Origin: Pseudofrankia inefficax
GTDB lineage: Bacteria > Actinomycetota > Actinomycetes > Frankiales > Frankiaceae
NCBI RefSeq assembly: GCF_000166135.1
Contig: NC_014666.1
Span: forward strand, 3,348,001-3,412,000
Reading direction: 5' to 3'
DNA length: 64,000 nt
The translations under genes and the position numbers were made by a program. Below, piece by piece: positions 25,407 to 33,746 of the stretch. The notes under the pieces are model-generated. The model was not told the origin of the DNA. It was given only the letters and a program-made list of their open reading frames with translations, and did not search any database. How positions within the stretch are numbered: the stretch's first letter is position 1; each line of letters begins with the position of its first letter.

Positions 25407-26648
25407 ATGAGTGGGGACAAGGGCTTCCGGAACGACAAAGGCTTCCGGAACGACAAAGGCTTCCGGAACAAGGTGGCGATCGTCGGCGCGGCGACCGTGA
25501 AGTCCGTCCGTCACGCGGACAGCCCGGTGGGAAGCCTGGCTGTCCAGACCGCGGACCTGGCGATCAAGGACGCCGGGCTCACCCGTGGCGACATCGACGG
25601 CGTCGCCTGCGGCGTGAGCCTGCCGTCGTACGCGACCAAGGACAGGGTCACCAAACCGGGGTTCGACTTCGTCGACAGCGAGTTCCTCATCGAGCAGATG
25701 GATCTGGACCCCGTGTGGTCCCTGGACGACGGCTCGTTCCCCCCGGCGCTCGCGCACGCCGTGTTCGCTGTGGCCTCGGGGGCCGCGTCCTGCGTGCTGG
25801 TGAACCGGACGCTGCACAACCCGGTCGGTCGCTACAACACGATGCTGTCGCAGCAGGCCAGAGGCTGGGACCAGTTCACGGCTCCGTACGGATTCGTGGC
25901 CCCGTCGTCCGGTATCGCGATGCCGTTCATGGAGTACCAGCAGCGCTATGGCGCCACCCGCGAGCACATGGCGACCCTCGTCCTGCAGCAGCGCAAGAAC
26001 GTCCAGCGCATTCCGGACGCCTACTGGCACGGCCGCGAGCTGACCTTTGACGACTACATGTCCAGCCGCATGATCAGCGAGCCGATGTGCCTGTACGACA
26101 ACGACATCCCGGTCGACGGCGGCGGATCGTTCGTGGTGACGACGGCCGAGCGGGCGCGGGACCTGCCGCACAAGCCGGTCTACGTCACCTCCTGGGCGAA
26201 GATCCGCAATCCACCGACGTTCCTGCCGGGGACGCTGGGGCCGCTGGACGACTTCTACGACCGCGGGTTCGACCTGGCGGGCCGGCTGTGGGCCAACAGC
26301 GGCTGGCGAGCGTCGGACGTCGACGTCGTCCAGCTCTATGACGGGTTCACGCCGTTGGTGTGGTTCTGGCTGGAGGTCATGGGTTTCTGCCCGCAGGGGC
26401 AGGCGTGGAGCTTCATCCAGGACGGCCGGATCGACGCGGACGGGCCCTTCCCGCTCAACTCCGGCGGCGGCAACCAGGGCTGGGGCCGGGTCCACGGCGT
26501 ACCGCACGTGCTGGAGTGCTACCTGCAGCTGTCCGGCCGCGCGGGTGAGCGTCAGTCGGCCCGGGCCGAGACCGCGCTGTCGACGTACGCGACGCCCGCG
26601 CACGCGATCGGCGAGGCGTTGCTGTACAGCGCGGATCCCACCTCGTAG
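25407..26648 (+). CDS. Thiolase-like (lipid-transfer/Ltp2-type) protein with repeated N-terminus
   Basis: 413 residues from the ATG at 25407. Codons 4-21 are three copies of Asp-Lys-Gly-Phe-Arg-Asn from an 18-bp tandem repeat; the family core begins at VAIVGAATV, so GTG 25473 is an alternative start. The thiolase fold is evident, but the nucleophile region reads DDGSFPPALAHAVFAVASG with no Cys, and the GHP motif is replaced by GWGRVHG. The VQLYDGF Tyr is kept. This matches Ltp2-like retro-aldolases rather than thiolases. A close paralogue is at 55634. No DUF35 partner is adjacent. Confidence 0.88.
   Translation: MSGDKGFRNDKGFRNDKGFRNKVAIVGAATVKSVRHADSPVGSLAVQTADLAIKDAGLTRGDIDGVACGVSLPSYATKDRVTKPGFDFVDSEFLIEQMDLDPVWSLDDGSFPPALAHAVFAVASGAASCVLVNRTLHNPVGRYNTMLSQQARGWDQFTAPYGFVAPSSGIAMPFMEYQQRYGATREHMATLVLQQRKNVQRIPDAYWHGRELTFDDYMSSRMISEPMCLYDNDIPVDGGGSFVVTTAERARDLPHKPVYVTSWAKIRNPPTFLPGTLGPLDDFYDRGFDLAGRLWANSGWRASDVDVVQLYDGFTPLVWFWLEVMGFCPQGQAWSFIQDGRIDADGPFPLNSGGGNQGWGRVHGVPHVLECYLQLSGRAGERQSARAETALSTYATPAHAIGEALLYSADPTS
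25416..25469 (+). repeat. Three perfect 18-bp tandem repeats inside a coding region
   Basis: Units at 25416-25433, 25434-25451 and 25452-25469. The unit is GACAARGGCTTCCGGAAC; only the first differs, by G for A. Each encodes DKGFRN in frame, so copy-number change would not break the gene. Confidence 0.95.
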
Positions 26649-26694
26649 CGGCCTCTGTCGCTTCTGCCCGCGGGTGAGAAGGAGTCGGACACGG

Positions 26695-26760
26695 ATGACG
26701 GCCACCATTGCCGGCGGTCGCGGGGCGCCCGCCGGAGTCCGGACGAGGTGCTCGCGTTGA
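26695..26760 (+). CDS. 21-residue ORF coupled to the LLM gene
   Basis: ATG at 26695 with GAGAAGGAG about 10 bases upstream, a good ribosome site. It ends at TGA 26758-26760, which overlaps a TTG (26757) in frame with the LLM protein. It may be a leader peptide that loads ribosomes for the LLM gene, whose own GTG has no clear ribosome site. Too short to be sure. Confidence 0.3.
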   Translation: MTATIAGGRGAPAGVRTRCSR

Positions 26761-27776
26761 GGCTGCGGTTGGGGATTGGTCTTCCGCATTCCCGCGGCCT
26801 GCCAGCCGCGGTCGCGGCGGCGGTGGCCGCCGATCAGCTGGGCTACCACAGCGTCTGGGTGCCGGAGGCGTACGGCTCTGACGCGGTGACGGTGCTGGCC
26901 TACCTCGCGGCGCGGACCTCGACGATCGGCCTGGCGTCCGCCGTCCTGCAGATGCCGGCCCGGACGCCCGCGAACACGGCGATGACCGCGATGACGCTGG
27001 ACGAGCTCTCGGGCGGCCGGGCGATCCTCGGCCTGGGCGTCTCCGGCCCACGCGTCGTCGAGGGCTGGCATGGCGTGCCCTACCGCAAGCCGCTCGCGAT
27101 GACGCGTGAGTACGTCGAGATCGTCCGGCGGGCGATCCGGCGCACGGAACCGCTGACCTTCGACGGCGACCTGTTCCGGATCCCCGCCGACGAGCGATCC
27201 GAGCCGTTGATGTCGGCGATGCGCCCGCATCGACCCGAGGTACCGATCTATCTGGCCGCCAACGGGCCCCGCAACATCGGGCTCGCCGCCGAGATCGCGG
27301 ACGGCTGGCTGCCGACGCTGTACGCGCCGGAGTACGACGAGACGGTGGCGCCGGCGGTCGAGTCCGGCCTGGCCCGGCGAGATCCGGCCCGGTCCGCGCT
27401 GATGGTCGCCTGCGGGGTGCCGACGTTCATCGGTCCCGATGTCCAGCGTTGCCGCGATCTCGCCCGGCCCTACCTCGCGCTCTACATCGGCGGCATGGGC
27501 TCCCGCGAGCAGAACTTCTACAAGGACGTCGTCACCCGGTACGGCTACGGCGAGGCGGCCGCGCGGATTCAGGACCTCTACCTGTCGGGACGGGCCGTGG
27601 ACGCCGCCGCCGCGGTGCCTGACGACCTCGTCGACGTGCTCGCGCTGGTCGGACCAGCGGAGACCATCCGTGAGCGGCTGGCGATCTGGGACAGGTCCAG
27701 GGTGGACGTGCTGATCATCCGCAGCGTCGACGTGCGGGTGCTGGAGACGGTCCGGGAGCTGGCCGAACAGCTGTGA
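26748..27776 (+). CDS. LLM-class F420-dependent oxidoreductase
   Basis: 342 residues from GTG 26748 (TTG 26757 also possible). It is a luciferase-like TIM barrel: GIGLPHSRGLPAAVAAAVAA, LGYHSVWVPEAYGSDAVTVL, ARTSTIGLASAVLQMPARTP and the LSGGRAILGLGVSGP phrase are typical of F420-linked reductases such as those in actinobacterial catabolic clusters. Likely role: F420H2- or FMN-dependent reduction or oxidation of a CoA-bound or free intermediate. Same strand and 99 bases after the thiolase-like gene, so probably one operon with it and the amidohydrolase. Cofactor and substrate are inference. Confidence 0.88.
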   Translation: MLALRLRLGIGLPHSRGLPAAVAAAVAADQLGYHSVWVPEAYGSDAVTVLAYLAARTSTIGLASAVLQMPARTPANTAMTAMTLDELSGGRAILGLGVSGPRVVEGWHGVPYRKPLAMTREYVEIVRRAIRRTEPLTFDGDLFRIPADERSEPLMSAMRPHRPEVPIYLAANGPRNIGLAAEIADGWLPTLYAPEYDETVAPAVESGLARRDPARSALMVACGVPTFIGPDVQRCRDLARPYLALYIGGMGSREQNFYKDVVTRYGYGEAAARIQDLYLSGRAVDAAAAVPDDLVDVLALVGPAETIRERLAIWDRSRVDVLIIRSVDVRVLETVRELAEQL

Positions 27777-27786
27777 CGGCGGGCGG

Positions 27787-27832
27787 GCCGAGTGACCGGT
27801 GGTCCCGCCAGAGCCGTTCTGGCTGACTCGGC
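27787..27832. terminator. Bidirectional hairpin between convergent genes
   Basis: An outer repeat GCCGAGT (27787-27793) / ACTCGGC (27826-27832) encloses an inner hairpin GCCAGA-gccgt-TCTGGC (27807-27823). It lies 10 bases after the LLM stop and before the convergent SDR. No U-run, as is common in actinobacteria. Confidence 0.4.
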
Positions 27833-27925
27833 AGGTGACGGAATCGCACCGGTCGCCCGGCCCGCGTGGCAGTGCTTCCTCCCCGGCGAGCGTGTGGCGG
27901 CCGTGGGGGAGCGAGGGTCGCGGTC

Positions 27926-28711
27926 CTAGCTGATGTACCGCGACCCGCCGTCGAGCATGATCGTCGCGCCCGTCACGAACTTCATGTCGTCGCCGACCAG
28001 AGCGGCGATGGCCGCGCCGATGTCGTCCTCGGTGTCGCCGATCCGGCGCAGCGGGATGGCGGCGATGGCCTGGTCCATGACGGCGCGGTTGGCCTCGACC
28101 ATCTCGCGGAGCCGGTCGGTGAGCGCGGACGGCAGGACGACGTTGACCCGGATGTTGTCGGGTCCCCATTCGGTGGCGGCGGCCCTGGTCAGCCCGCGGA
28201 TGGCCTCCTTGGTGATGCTGTAGGACGCGAATCCCGACATGCCCGCGATGGCCGTGGTGGAGCCGAAGTTGACGATCGAGCCGCCGCCGCGGGCCTTGAG
28301 ATGCGGGTAGCAGGCCTGCATGCAGTGCAGCGTGCCGAGCAGGCCGCTGCGGAAGGGGATCGCGAGGTTCTCCTCGGTGACGTCCAGCACGGACTCGTTG
28401 AAGTCGAGCGTCACCTGCGCCTGAGCGTTGTTGACGAGGATGTCGATGCCACCGAACGCGTCGACGGCGGTGCTGACGGCCTTGTCGACGTCGGCGCGGG
28501 TGCCGACATCGCCGGGCACGATCTCGATCTCGGCCCCGGCGGCGCGCAACTCGTCGCCTAAGACGTCGAGCTTCGAGGGTGTACGCCCGGTGACGACCAG
28601 CTTGACGCCGCGCCGGGCGAGGACCCGGGCGATCGACAGGCCGACTCCCTGTCCGGCGCCGGTGACGATCGCGACCTTTCCCGTCAGGCTGCTGGGCGCC
28701 GCGTCGGTCAT
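27926..28711 (-). CDS. SDR-family oxidoreductase
   Basis: 261 residues. TGAGQGVG at 17-24 binds NAD(P). The usual NNAG loop reads NNAQAQ. The catalytic region is NFGSTTAIAGMSGFASYSIT then KEAIRG, giving Ser, Tyr and Lys. The phrase MQACYPHLKARGGGSIVNFG and the KEAIRGLT block are shared with the SDRs at 28930 and 50611, so the three form a subfamily. It is divergently transcribed from the 28930 SDR across about 220 bases. Probably acts on a hydroxyl or keto group of a CoA-bound cyclic substrate; not provable here. Confidence 0.92.
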   Translation of the reverse strand: MTDAAPSSLTGKVAIVTGAGQGVGLSIARVLARRGVKLVVTGRTPSKLDVLGDELRAAGAEIEIVPGDVGTRADVDKAVSTAVDAFGGIDILVNNAQAQVTLDFNESVLDVTEENLAIPFRSGLLGTLHCMQACYPHLKARGGGSIVNFGSTTAIAGMSGFASYSITKEAIRGLTRAAATEWGPDNIRVNVVLPSALTDRLREMVEANRAVMDQAIAAIPLRRIGDTEDDIGAAIAALVGDDMKFVTGATIMLDGGSRYIS

Positions 28712-28740
28712 GAGTGCCTCCGTCTGATGTGTGACCCGGG

Positions 28741-28771
28741 TCTAGACTAGATAAGTCGTAAGCATTAGCTT
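28741..28771. promoter_or_regulatory. AT-rich divergent promoter region between two SDR genes
   Basis: Contains CTAG-A-CTAG (28742-28750) and GTAAGCATTAGCTT (28758-28771), an AAGC-N4-GCTT repeat similar to the operator-like repeat at 42547-42562. It serves SDR genes starting at 28711 (minus) and 28930 (plus). Confidence 0.4.
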
Positions 28772-28929
28772 TTCACGTGAGGTGGCTTGGATGCAGCCAA
28801 TTCGGTGGCGGATTCCTCAAGATTGTCGCTTCCTGGGTTGAGCTGATCGGCTCAGATCATGGATGAGCCGGGTGGCGTGCCGCAGGCCGCGCCCGGTCGG
28901 TGTCGGTGGAAGGCAGGAGGCGGGCGACC

Positions 28930-29628
28930 ATGCCGGACCAGGTAGCGATCGTCACTGGAGGAGCCGGGGACGTCGGGCGGGGTGTCTGTCGGGCGCTGTC
29001 GGCCGCCGGTGTCGCGGTGGCGGCGCTTGATCTCGACGTCTCGAAGGCGGACGGGGCTGAGCTGGCCCTGGAGTGCGACGTGACGGATCACCACGCGTGC
29101 GCCCAGGCGGTCGACGCGGTCGCCAGCAAGCTGGGTGGCGTGAGCACCCTGGTGAACATGGCGCAGGCGATGCTCGCGGGCACGCCCTTACTGGACCTCT
29201 CCGCGCGGGACATGCGGACCGAGTTCGAGTCAGGGCCCAACGCGACGCTGCGGATGATGCAGCTGTGCTATCCGCACCTGAAGGCTCGCGGCGGCGGCGC
29301 GATCATCAACTTCGCCTCGGGGGCGGGCACCTACGGCCTGCCGGGCCTGGGGGCCTACGCGGCGGCCAAGGAGGCGATCCGGGGCCTGACCAAGGTGGCG
29401 GCCATGGAATGGGGCCGCGACAACATCCGGGTCAACGCGATCTGCCCGGTGGCCACCAGCGATCACTCGGCGGACTGGGTCTCCCAGGCCGTCGCGGTCA
29501 GCCCGATGGGCCGGGTCGGGGATCCCGAGACCGACATCGGCGCGGTCGTGGTGTTCCTCGCCGGCCCCGGTGCCTTCATCAACGGGCGCACGCTTCAGGT
29601 GGACGGCGGGTCCGGCGCCTGGCGCTGA
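28930..29628 (+). CDS. SDR-family oxidoreductase with altered NNAG loop
   Basis: 232 residues from the ATG at 28930, picked for the GGCAGGAGG ribosome site upstream and because its paralogue at 50611 then has exactly the same length. TGGAGDVG binds the nucleotide. The NNAG loop reads VNMAQA, which is unusual. The catalytic area is NFASGAGTYGLPGLGAYAAA then KEA. Shared phrases with the 50611 protein include FESGP..(T/S)LRMMQLC and CPVATSD. Cytoplasmic NAD(P)-dependent dehydrogenase or reductase; substrate unknown. The altered loop may change cofactor or proton relay geometry. Confidence 0.92.
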   Translation: MPDQVAIVTGGAGDVGRGVCRALSAAGVAVAALDLDVSKADGAELALECDVTDHHACAQAVDAVASKLGGVSTLVNMAQAMLAGTPLLDLSARDMRTEFESGPNATLRMMQLCYPHLKARGGGAIINFASGAGTYGLPGLGAYAAAKEAIRGLTKVAAMEWGRDNIRVNAICPVATSDHSADWVSQAVAVSPMGRVGDPETDIGAVVVFLAGPGAFINGRTLQVDGGSGAWR

Positions 29629-29695
29629 TGCTGCGATTCCCGGAGACCACCAGGTCGACCGGAGGGCGAGCGCGGCCGGCGAGTGCCTTCACCGC

Positions 29696-30598
29696 TCAGC
29701 GCAGGTACTCGCCGCCGAACACGTCGAGGAACCCGAGGGTCGCCTCGGCGGAGCCGCGCGGCGTGGAGACGAACAGCGAGGTGACGCCGATCCTCTCCAG
29801 CTCCGCGATCGCCGCGTGATGGCGGTCGGCCTCGACGCCCGGGTCCGTCCCGAGGCTCGGGTCCGGATACATCCAGGCGATCTCGACCGGGCCGCGGCCC
29901 TGGGTGGCGGCCCGGTCCTGGACCTCGGTGATCAGCCGGGCGAGCATGGCGGCACCCGCGATCCCGGCGGTGCGGGCCGTCGTGCTCAGCTCCGGGCCAC
30001 CGGGCATCGGCATCCAGCCCTGCGCGTGGTCGGCGGCCCGCAGGCGGCTGCGCCGCGCGTTCCCGCCGATCCAGATCGGGATCGGGTTCTGGGTGGGCCG
30101 CGGCCGCGCTATCACGTCGCGCGCGTCGAAATGCCGGCCGTGGAAGCTGAACGGCTCGCCCCGCCAGTGCAGCGGCAGGACCGCGAGCAGCTCGTCGAAC
30201 AGTGCGTTGCGCTCGTCGAAGTCGACACCGAGCGCGTAGAACTCCGACTTCTGGTAGCCGGCGCCCAGGCCGAGCACGAAACGGCCGCCGGACAGCCTGT
30301 CCACGGTGGCCGCCGCCTTGGCCAGGAGGAACGGATTCCGGTAGGGACCGACAGAAAGGTGCGTGAGCAGCAGCAAGCGGGTGGTGGCCGCCGCCGCGAA
30401 CCCGAGCGCCACGAACGGGTCCAGCGTCTGGTGGCCGCCACCCGCGAGCCACCGGGCCCCGGGAATCGGGTGCTCCGTGAACGACATGCCGTCGAAGCCC
30501 GCCCGCTCGGCCGCTCGGGCGACCTCGTCCACCGCGCCGGACTCCAACAGGTCGCCGTCGAGGCCGGCGGTCTCCGGATACGCGAAGAAGAACCTCAT
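29696..30598 (-). CDS. LLM-class oxidoreductase (TIGR03619-like)
   Basis: 300 residues. The start overlaps the CaiB stop (ATGA), so it is the last gene of the unit TetR-CaiB-LLM. Luciferase-like phrases: AAERAGFDGMSFTEHPIPGA, LTHLSVGPYRNPFLLAKAAA, LSGGRFVLGLGAGYQKSEFY and NPIPIWIGGNARRSR. It is likely F420-dependent. With a racemase-like CaiB and the divergent beta-oxidation genes it may reduce or oxidise a ring or side-chain intermediate. Substrate unknown; the family is firm. Confidence 0.88.
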   Translation of the reverse strand: MRFFFAYPETAGLDGDLLESGAVDEVARAAERAGFDGMSFTEHPIPGARWLAGGGHQTLDPFVALGFAAAATTRLLLLTHLSVGPYRNPFLLAKAAATVDRLSGGRFVLGLGAGYQKSEFYALGVDFDERNALFDELLAVLPLHWRGEPFSFHGRHFDARDVIARPRPTQNPIPIWIGGNARRSRLRAADHAQGWMPMPGGPELSTTARTAGIAGAAMLARLITEVQDRAATQGRGPVEIAWMYPDPSLGTDPGVEADRHHAAIAELERIGVTSLFVSTPRGSAEATLGFLDVFGGEYLR

Positions 30599-31803
30599 CC
30601 CGCCCCTCCCGAGTCGGTCGTGATCAGTGGATCTGGTTGCGCGCGGCGTTCGCCCGCGTCCGTCGTCACCACCCCGTCCGCGCCGAGAGCCGGCGCGGGA
30701 AGGCGCGCCGGATCGGTCGGGGTCCGGGAGAGCTGGAAGGGCAGGGCCAGCGCGTCGTAGGTCGGTCCGCCCGGAAGGTGCGCCAGTGTGGCGACGGATC
30801 CCCGCTCACGGACGAGCGGCGAGGCGAGCGCCTCGTCCAGGCCGGCGACCACCGTCAGGCAGCAGTCGTGGGCGGCGGCGAAGTCCGCCCACTCGGCCTT
30901 CGAACGTCCCTCGACAATCGCCAGCATCTCGCTGTGGGTGGCTGAACCGGGACCGTCATACCGATGATCGAGCAGATCGGGACGCCCGACCCCATGACAC
31001 CAGGAGGCCCAGAACTTCTCCTCCAGCGCGCCGAGCGCGATCCAGCCGTCTCGGCACCGATAGACCTGGTAGCAGACCGCGCCGCCGCTCCACACCCCCG
31101 CGCCGCGAGGCGTCGCGGTTCCCGTCGCGAGGACCCCCGCCACCGTCATCGCCGCGAACGACAGCGCGCTGTGGGCGATCGAGACGTCGACATACTGGCC
31201 CCGCCCGGACCGGGCCCGCTCCTGCAGGGCGGCGAGAATCGCGACGGCGCCGAAGAGCCCCGAGGCGGAGTCGGCCACCTGCAGGGGCGGATGGTCGGGC
31301 CGCTCGCCCGGTCCGCCGGTGAACGACAGCAGGCCCATCGCCGCGAGGTAGTTCAGGTCGTGGCCAGCCGCCTGGGACAGCGGGCCGTGCTGTCCCCACC
31401 CGGAGATCGAGCAGACGACGATGCCCGGGTTCACCTCGGCCAGAGCCGTATAGCCGATGCCCAGTCGGTCGATCACGCCAGGCCGAAACGACTCGACGAC
31501 CACGTCCGACTCCGCCACGAGCTGCAGGAATGTCCCGTGGTCGGCGGCCGACTTGAGGTCGAGCACGATCGAACGCTTGTTGCGGTTGAGCCCGCGGAAA
31601 CTCGCCGACGACGTGGTCGGCTCCGCGTCGGGAAAATGCGGCGCTCGACCGCGTGCGTAGTCCCCGCCGGGAGGCGCCTCGACCTTGAGGACGTCGGCAC
31701 CCAGGTCGGCGAGCACCAGCGTGCACAGCCCGCCGGGCAGCAGCCTGGTCAGGTCGAGGACGCGGATGCCGGACAGGGCCGAATCACTGCTCATGGCGTC
31801 CAT
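30595..31803 (-). CDS. CaiB/BaiF protein, alpha-methylacyl-CoA racemase type
   Basis: 402 residues from the ATG at 31803 (an internal ATG at 31794 is also possible). It begins IRVLDLTRLLPGGLCTLVLA. It has the racemase signature GHDLNYLA with His148-Asp149, and Asp178 (VADSASGLF). The 30-residue distance from His148 to Asp178 equals that of the catalytic His126/Asp156 pair in the M. tuberculosis methylacyl-CoA racemase. It therefore probably inverts the C2 centre of a 2-methyl-branched acyl-CoA so that the dehydrogenase can act, rather than transferring CoA. The divergent beta-oxidation operon fits this. Confidence 0.88.
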   Translation of the reverse strand: MDAMSSDSALSGIRVLDLTRLLPGGLCTLVLADLGADVLKVEAPPGGDYARGRAPHFPDAEPTTSSASFRGLNRNKRSIVLDLKSAADHGTFLQLVAESDVVVESFRPGVIDRLGIGYTALAEVNPGIVVCSISGWGQHGPLSQAAGHDLNYLAAMGLLSFTGGPGERPDHPPLQVADSASGLFGAVAILAALQERARSGRGQYVDVSIAHSALSFAAMTVAGVLATGTATPRGAGVWSGGAVCYQVYRCRDGWIALGALEEKFWASWCHGVGRPDLLDHRYDGPGSATHSEMLAIVEGRSKAEWADFAAAHDCCLTVVAGLDEALASPLVRERGSVATLAHLPGGPTYDALALPFQLSRTPTDPARLPAPALGADGVVTTDAGERRAQPDPLITTDSGGAG

Positions 31804-31839
31804 CCGTTTCGGTGAGGCCGGCGCCGAGGTGGCGGCCGC

Positions 31840-32433
31840 CTACGAGCCGCGCGGGTCCCGCGGCCGGAGCCCGTCGAGGAGCAGGTCGACGTAGCGGTCC
31901 GCGATCTGCTCCGGCGGCAGCGGGCCGTCCGGCCGCAGCCACCGGGCGGCGGAGTTGAACGTGCCGAGAATGCCGCGCACATCGACGCCGTCGACGGGCC
32001 GCCACAAGCCGCGGGCGGCCCCTTCGTCGAGCACGTCGCGCCAGATCTGCTCGAACTCGTCGCGGGCGGCGATGACCTCTTTGCGGTGCTCGTCGGAGAG
32101 GAAACGCGCTTCGTGGATGGCGACCGACCAGCCGTCGCCGTGGGTCAGGTGATGGCGCAGCAGCGCCCGCGCCAGCGCGCGGAGCTTGGCGTCGGGCGGG
32201 CCGTCGTCGGCCACGACCGGCTCGGTGATCTCCGTCGCCTGCCGCAGCAGCGTCATGCTGATCTCGAACAGCAGGAGTTCCTTGCTGCCGATGTGGTGAT
32301 ACAGACCGCCGCGTTTGAGGCCCACCGCGTCCGAGATCTCCTGGATGCCGACGCCGTGGTAGCCCTTCTCGACGAAGAGCCTGGTCACCTCGTCGAGGAT
32401 CCGCTGCCTGAGCGCGGCTCCGCTACGCGGCAC
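31840..32433 (-). CDS. TetR-family regulator of the divergent beta-oxidation genes
   Basis: 197 residues. The helix-turn-helix spans about 9-55: ILDEVTRLFVEKGYHGVGIQ, then EISDAVGLKRGGLYHHIGSK. The FadR/KstR2-like ligand domain follows (HHLTHGDGWSVAIHEARFLS). The gene is first of the leftward unit (TetR, racemase, LLM) and is divergent from the thiolase-led operon. A palindromic region lies in the 133-base gap. It most likely represses both units and is released by an acyl-CoA; ligand and sites are inference. Confidence 0.9.
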   Translation of the reverse strand: MPRSGAALRQRILDEVTRLFVEKGYHGVGIQEISDAVGLKRGGLYHHIGSKELLLFEISMTLLRQATEITEPVVADDGPPDAKLRALARALLRHHLTHGDGWSVAIHEARFLSDEHRKEVIAARDEFEQIWRDVLDEGAARGLWRPVDGVDVRGILGTFNSAARWLRPDGPLPPEQIADRYVDLLLDGLRPRDPRGS

Positions 32434-32494
32434 GTCGGCCTCCTCTCACGTTCCGGACTGTTCCGGCCTCTGGCGCCCCGGGCGCCGCTGAGCT

Positions 32495-32528
32495 ACCGTA
32501 CCGCACCATACCGACCGATCGGTACGGT
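32495..32528. promoter_or_regulatory. TetR operator candidate in the divergent gap
   Basis: Perfect 8-bp inverted repeat ACCGTACC (32495-32502) / GGTACGGT (32521-32528). Inside it TACCG-N6-CGGTA (32509-32524) and the core CCGATCGG (32515-32522) add further symmetry, in the style of TetR sites. It lies between the TetR start (32433) and the thiolase start (32567). Confidence 0.55.
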
Positions 32529-32566
32529 TCAGCGGCAGACTGGGTTAAGCGGCAGAGTGGAGGAAC

Positions 32567-33715
32567 GTGGTGCGCGACGCGGTCATCGTCGAGGCGGTAC
32601 GCAGCCCCCACGGCAAGCGCAACGGCACGCTCGCCGGAGTTCACCCGGTCGACCTGATGGCCGATGTGCTGTCCGCGCTGCTCACGCGGACGGGCCTGGA
32701 GCCCGAGATGGTCGACGACGTGGTCCTCGGCTGCGTGACGCAGCTCGGGGACCAGTCGAGCAATATCGCCCGGTTCGCGGTGCTGGCCGCGGGCTGGCCG
32801 GAGCGGATTCCCGGCGTCACGGTCAACCGCGCGTGCGGGTCGAGCCAGCAGGCGCTCGACTACGCCGCCTGCGCCGTGCTGGCGGGCCAGGCGGAGATCG
32901 TCGTGGCCGGCGGTGTCGAGACGATGAGCCGGGTCCCGCTGGGCGCGGCCCGCGAGATGGGCATGCCCTACGGCCCTCGCGTGCTCGAACGCTACGACGA
33001 CTTCTCGTTCAACCAGGGCATCAGCGCGGAGATGATCGCGCAGCGGTGGGGATTCGACCGCCGGCAGCTCGACGAGTATTCGGTCGCCTCCCACGAGAAG
33101 GCCGCCGCTGCCACCGACGCCGGTGCCTTCACCGGCCAGATCGTCTCGATCGACGTCGGCGGTTCGCGGTTCGGCGTCGACGAAGGCATCCGGCGCAACA
33201 CCTCCGTCGACGCCATGGCCAGTCTCAAGCCGTCCTTCAGCGCGGACGGCCGCATCCACGCGGGCAACTCCTCGCAGATCTCCGACGGCGCCGCGGCCCT
33301 GCTGGTGATGACCTCCGAGCGGGCGAAGGAACTCGGCCTGACCCCGATCGCGCGCTACCGCCATGGCGTCGCCGTCGGCGCCGACCCGACGCTGATGCTC
33401 ACCGGGCCCATCCCCGCCACCCAGCGGCTGCTCCAGCGCGCCGGGATCGCGCTGTCCGAGGTCGGCGTCTACGAGGTCAACGAGGCGTTCGCGCCGGTGC
33501 CGCTGGCCTGGCTGCACGACCTCGACGCCGATCCGAAGCGGCTCAACCCGCTGGGCGGCGCGATCGCGCTGGGCCATCCGCTGGGCGCGTCCGGGGCGAG
33601 CCTGATGACGCGGATGGTCCACCACATGCGTGAGCACGGCATCCGCTACGGCCTGCAGACCATGTGCGAGGGCGGCGGCACCGCCAACGCGACGCTCGTC
33701 GAGCTGGTCGGATGA
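32567..33715 (+). CDS. Thiolase (acetyl-CoA acyltransferase)
   Basis: 382 residues from the GTG at 32567, with GTGGAGGAAC upstream. The nucleophile is Cys90 (NRACGSSQQAL). The C-terminus carries NEAFAPVP, IALGHPLGASGA and CEGGG, so it is a complete, active-type thiolase. It would cleave 3-oxoacyl-CoA in the last beta-oxidation step. It is the first gene of a five-gene rightward operon (thiolase, acyl-CoA dehydrogenase, 3-hydroxyacyl-CoA dehydrogenase, enoyl-CoA hydratase, LLM) that holds every step of one beta-oxidation round. Probably under the divergent TetR. Confidence 0.95.
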   Translation: MVRDAVIVEAVRSPHGKRNGTLAGVHPVDLMADVLSALLTRTGLEPEMVDDVVLGCVTQLGDQSSNIARFAVLAAGWPERIPGVTVNRACGSSQQALDYAACAVLAGQAEIVVAGGVETMSRVPLGAAREMGMPYGPRVLERYDDFSFNQGISAEMIAQRWGFDRRQLDEYSVASHEKAAAATDAGAFTGQIVSIDVGGSRFGVDEGIRRNTSVDAMASLKPSFSADGRIHAGNSSQISDGAAALLVMTSERAKELGLTPIARYRHGVAVGADPTLMLTGPIPATQRLLQRAGIALSEVGVYEVNEAFAPVPLAWLHDLDADPKRLNPLGGAIALGHPLGASGASLMTRMVHHMREHGIRYGLQTMCEGGGTANATLVELVG

Positions 33716-33746
33716 ACCGGCGCGGCGCCACGACGGGAGGACCCCG

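Noticed and set aside
25416-25469. CRISPR-like short repeats
   Set aside because: Direct tandem units without spacers, in frame within a gene; no leader and no cas genes.
25260-28169. A 969-codon open frame on the minus strand
   Set aside because: It lies antisense to well-supported thiolase-like and LLM genes; its composition is Arg/Gly/Asp-rich with no domain, typical of a shadow frame in high-GC DNA.
14117-33715. Treating the two Cys-containing thiolases as part of the aldolase-like group
   Set aside because: Both have the nucleophilic Cys (Cys88, Cys90), GHP and the C-terminal Cys, so they are ordinary thiolases.
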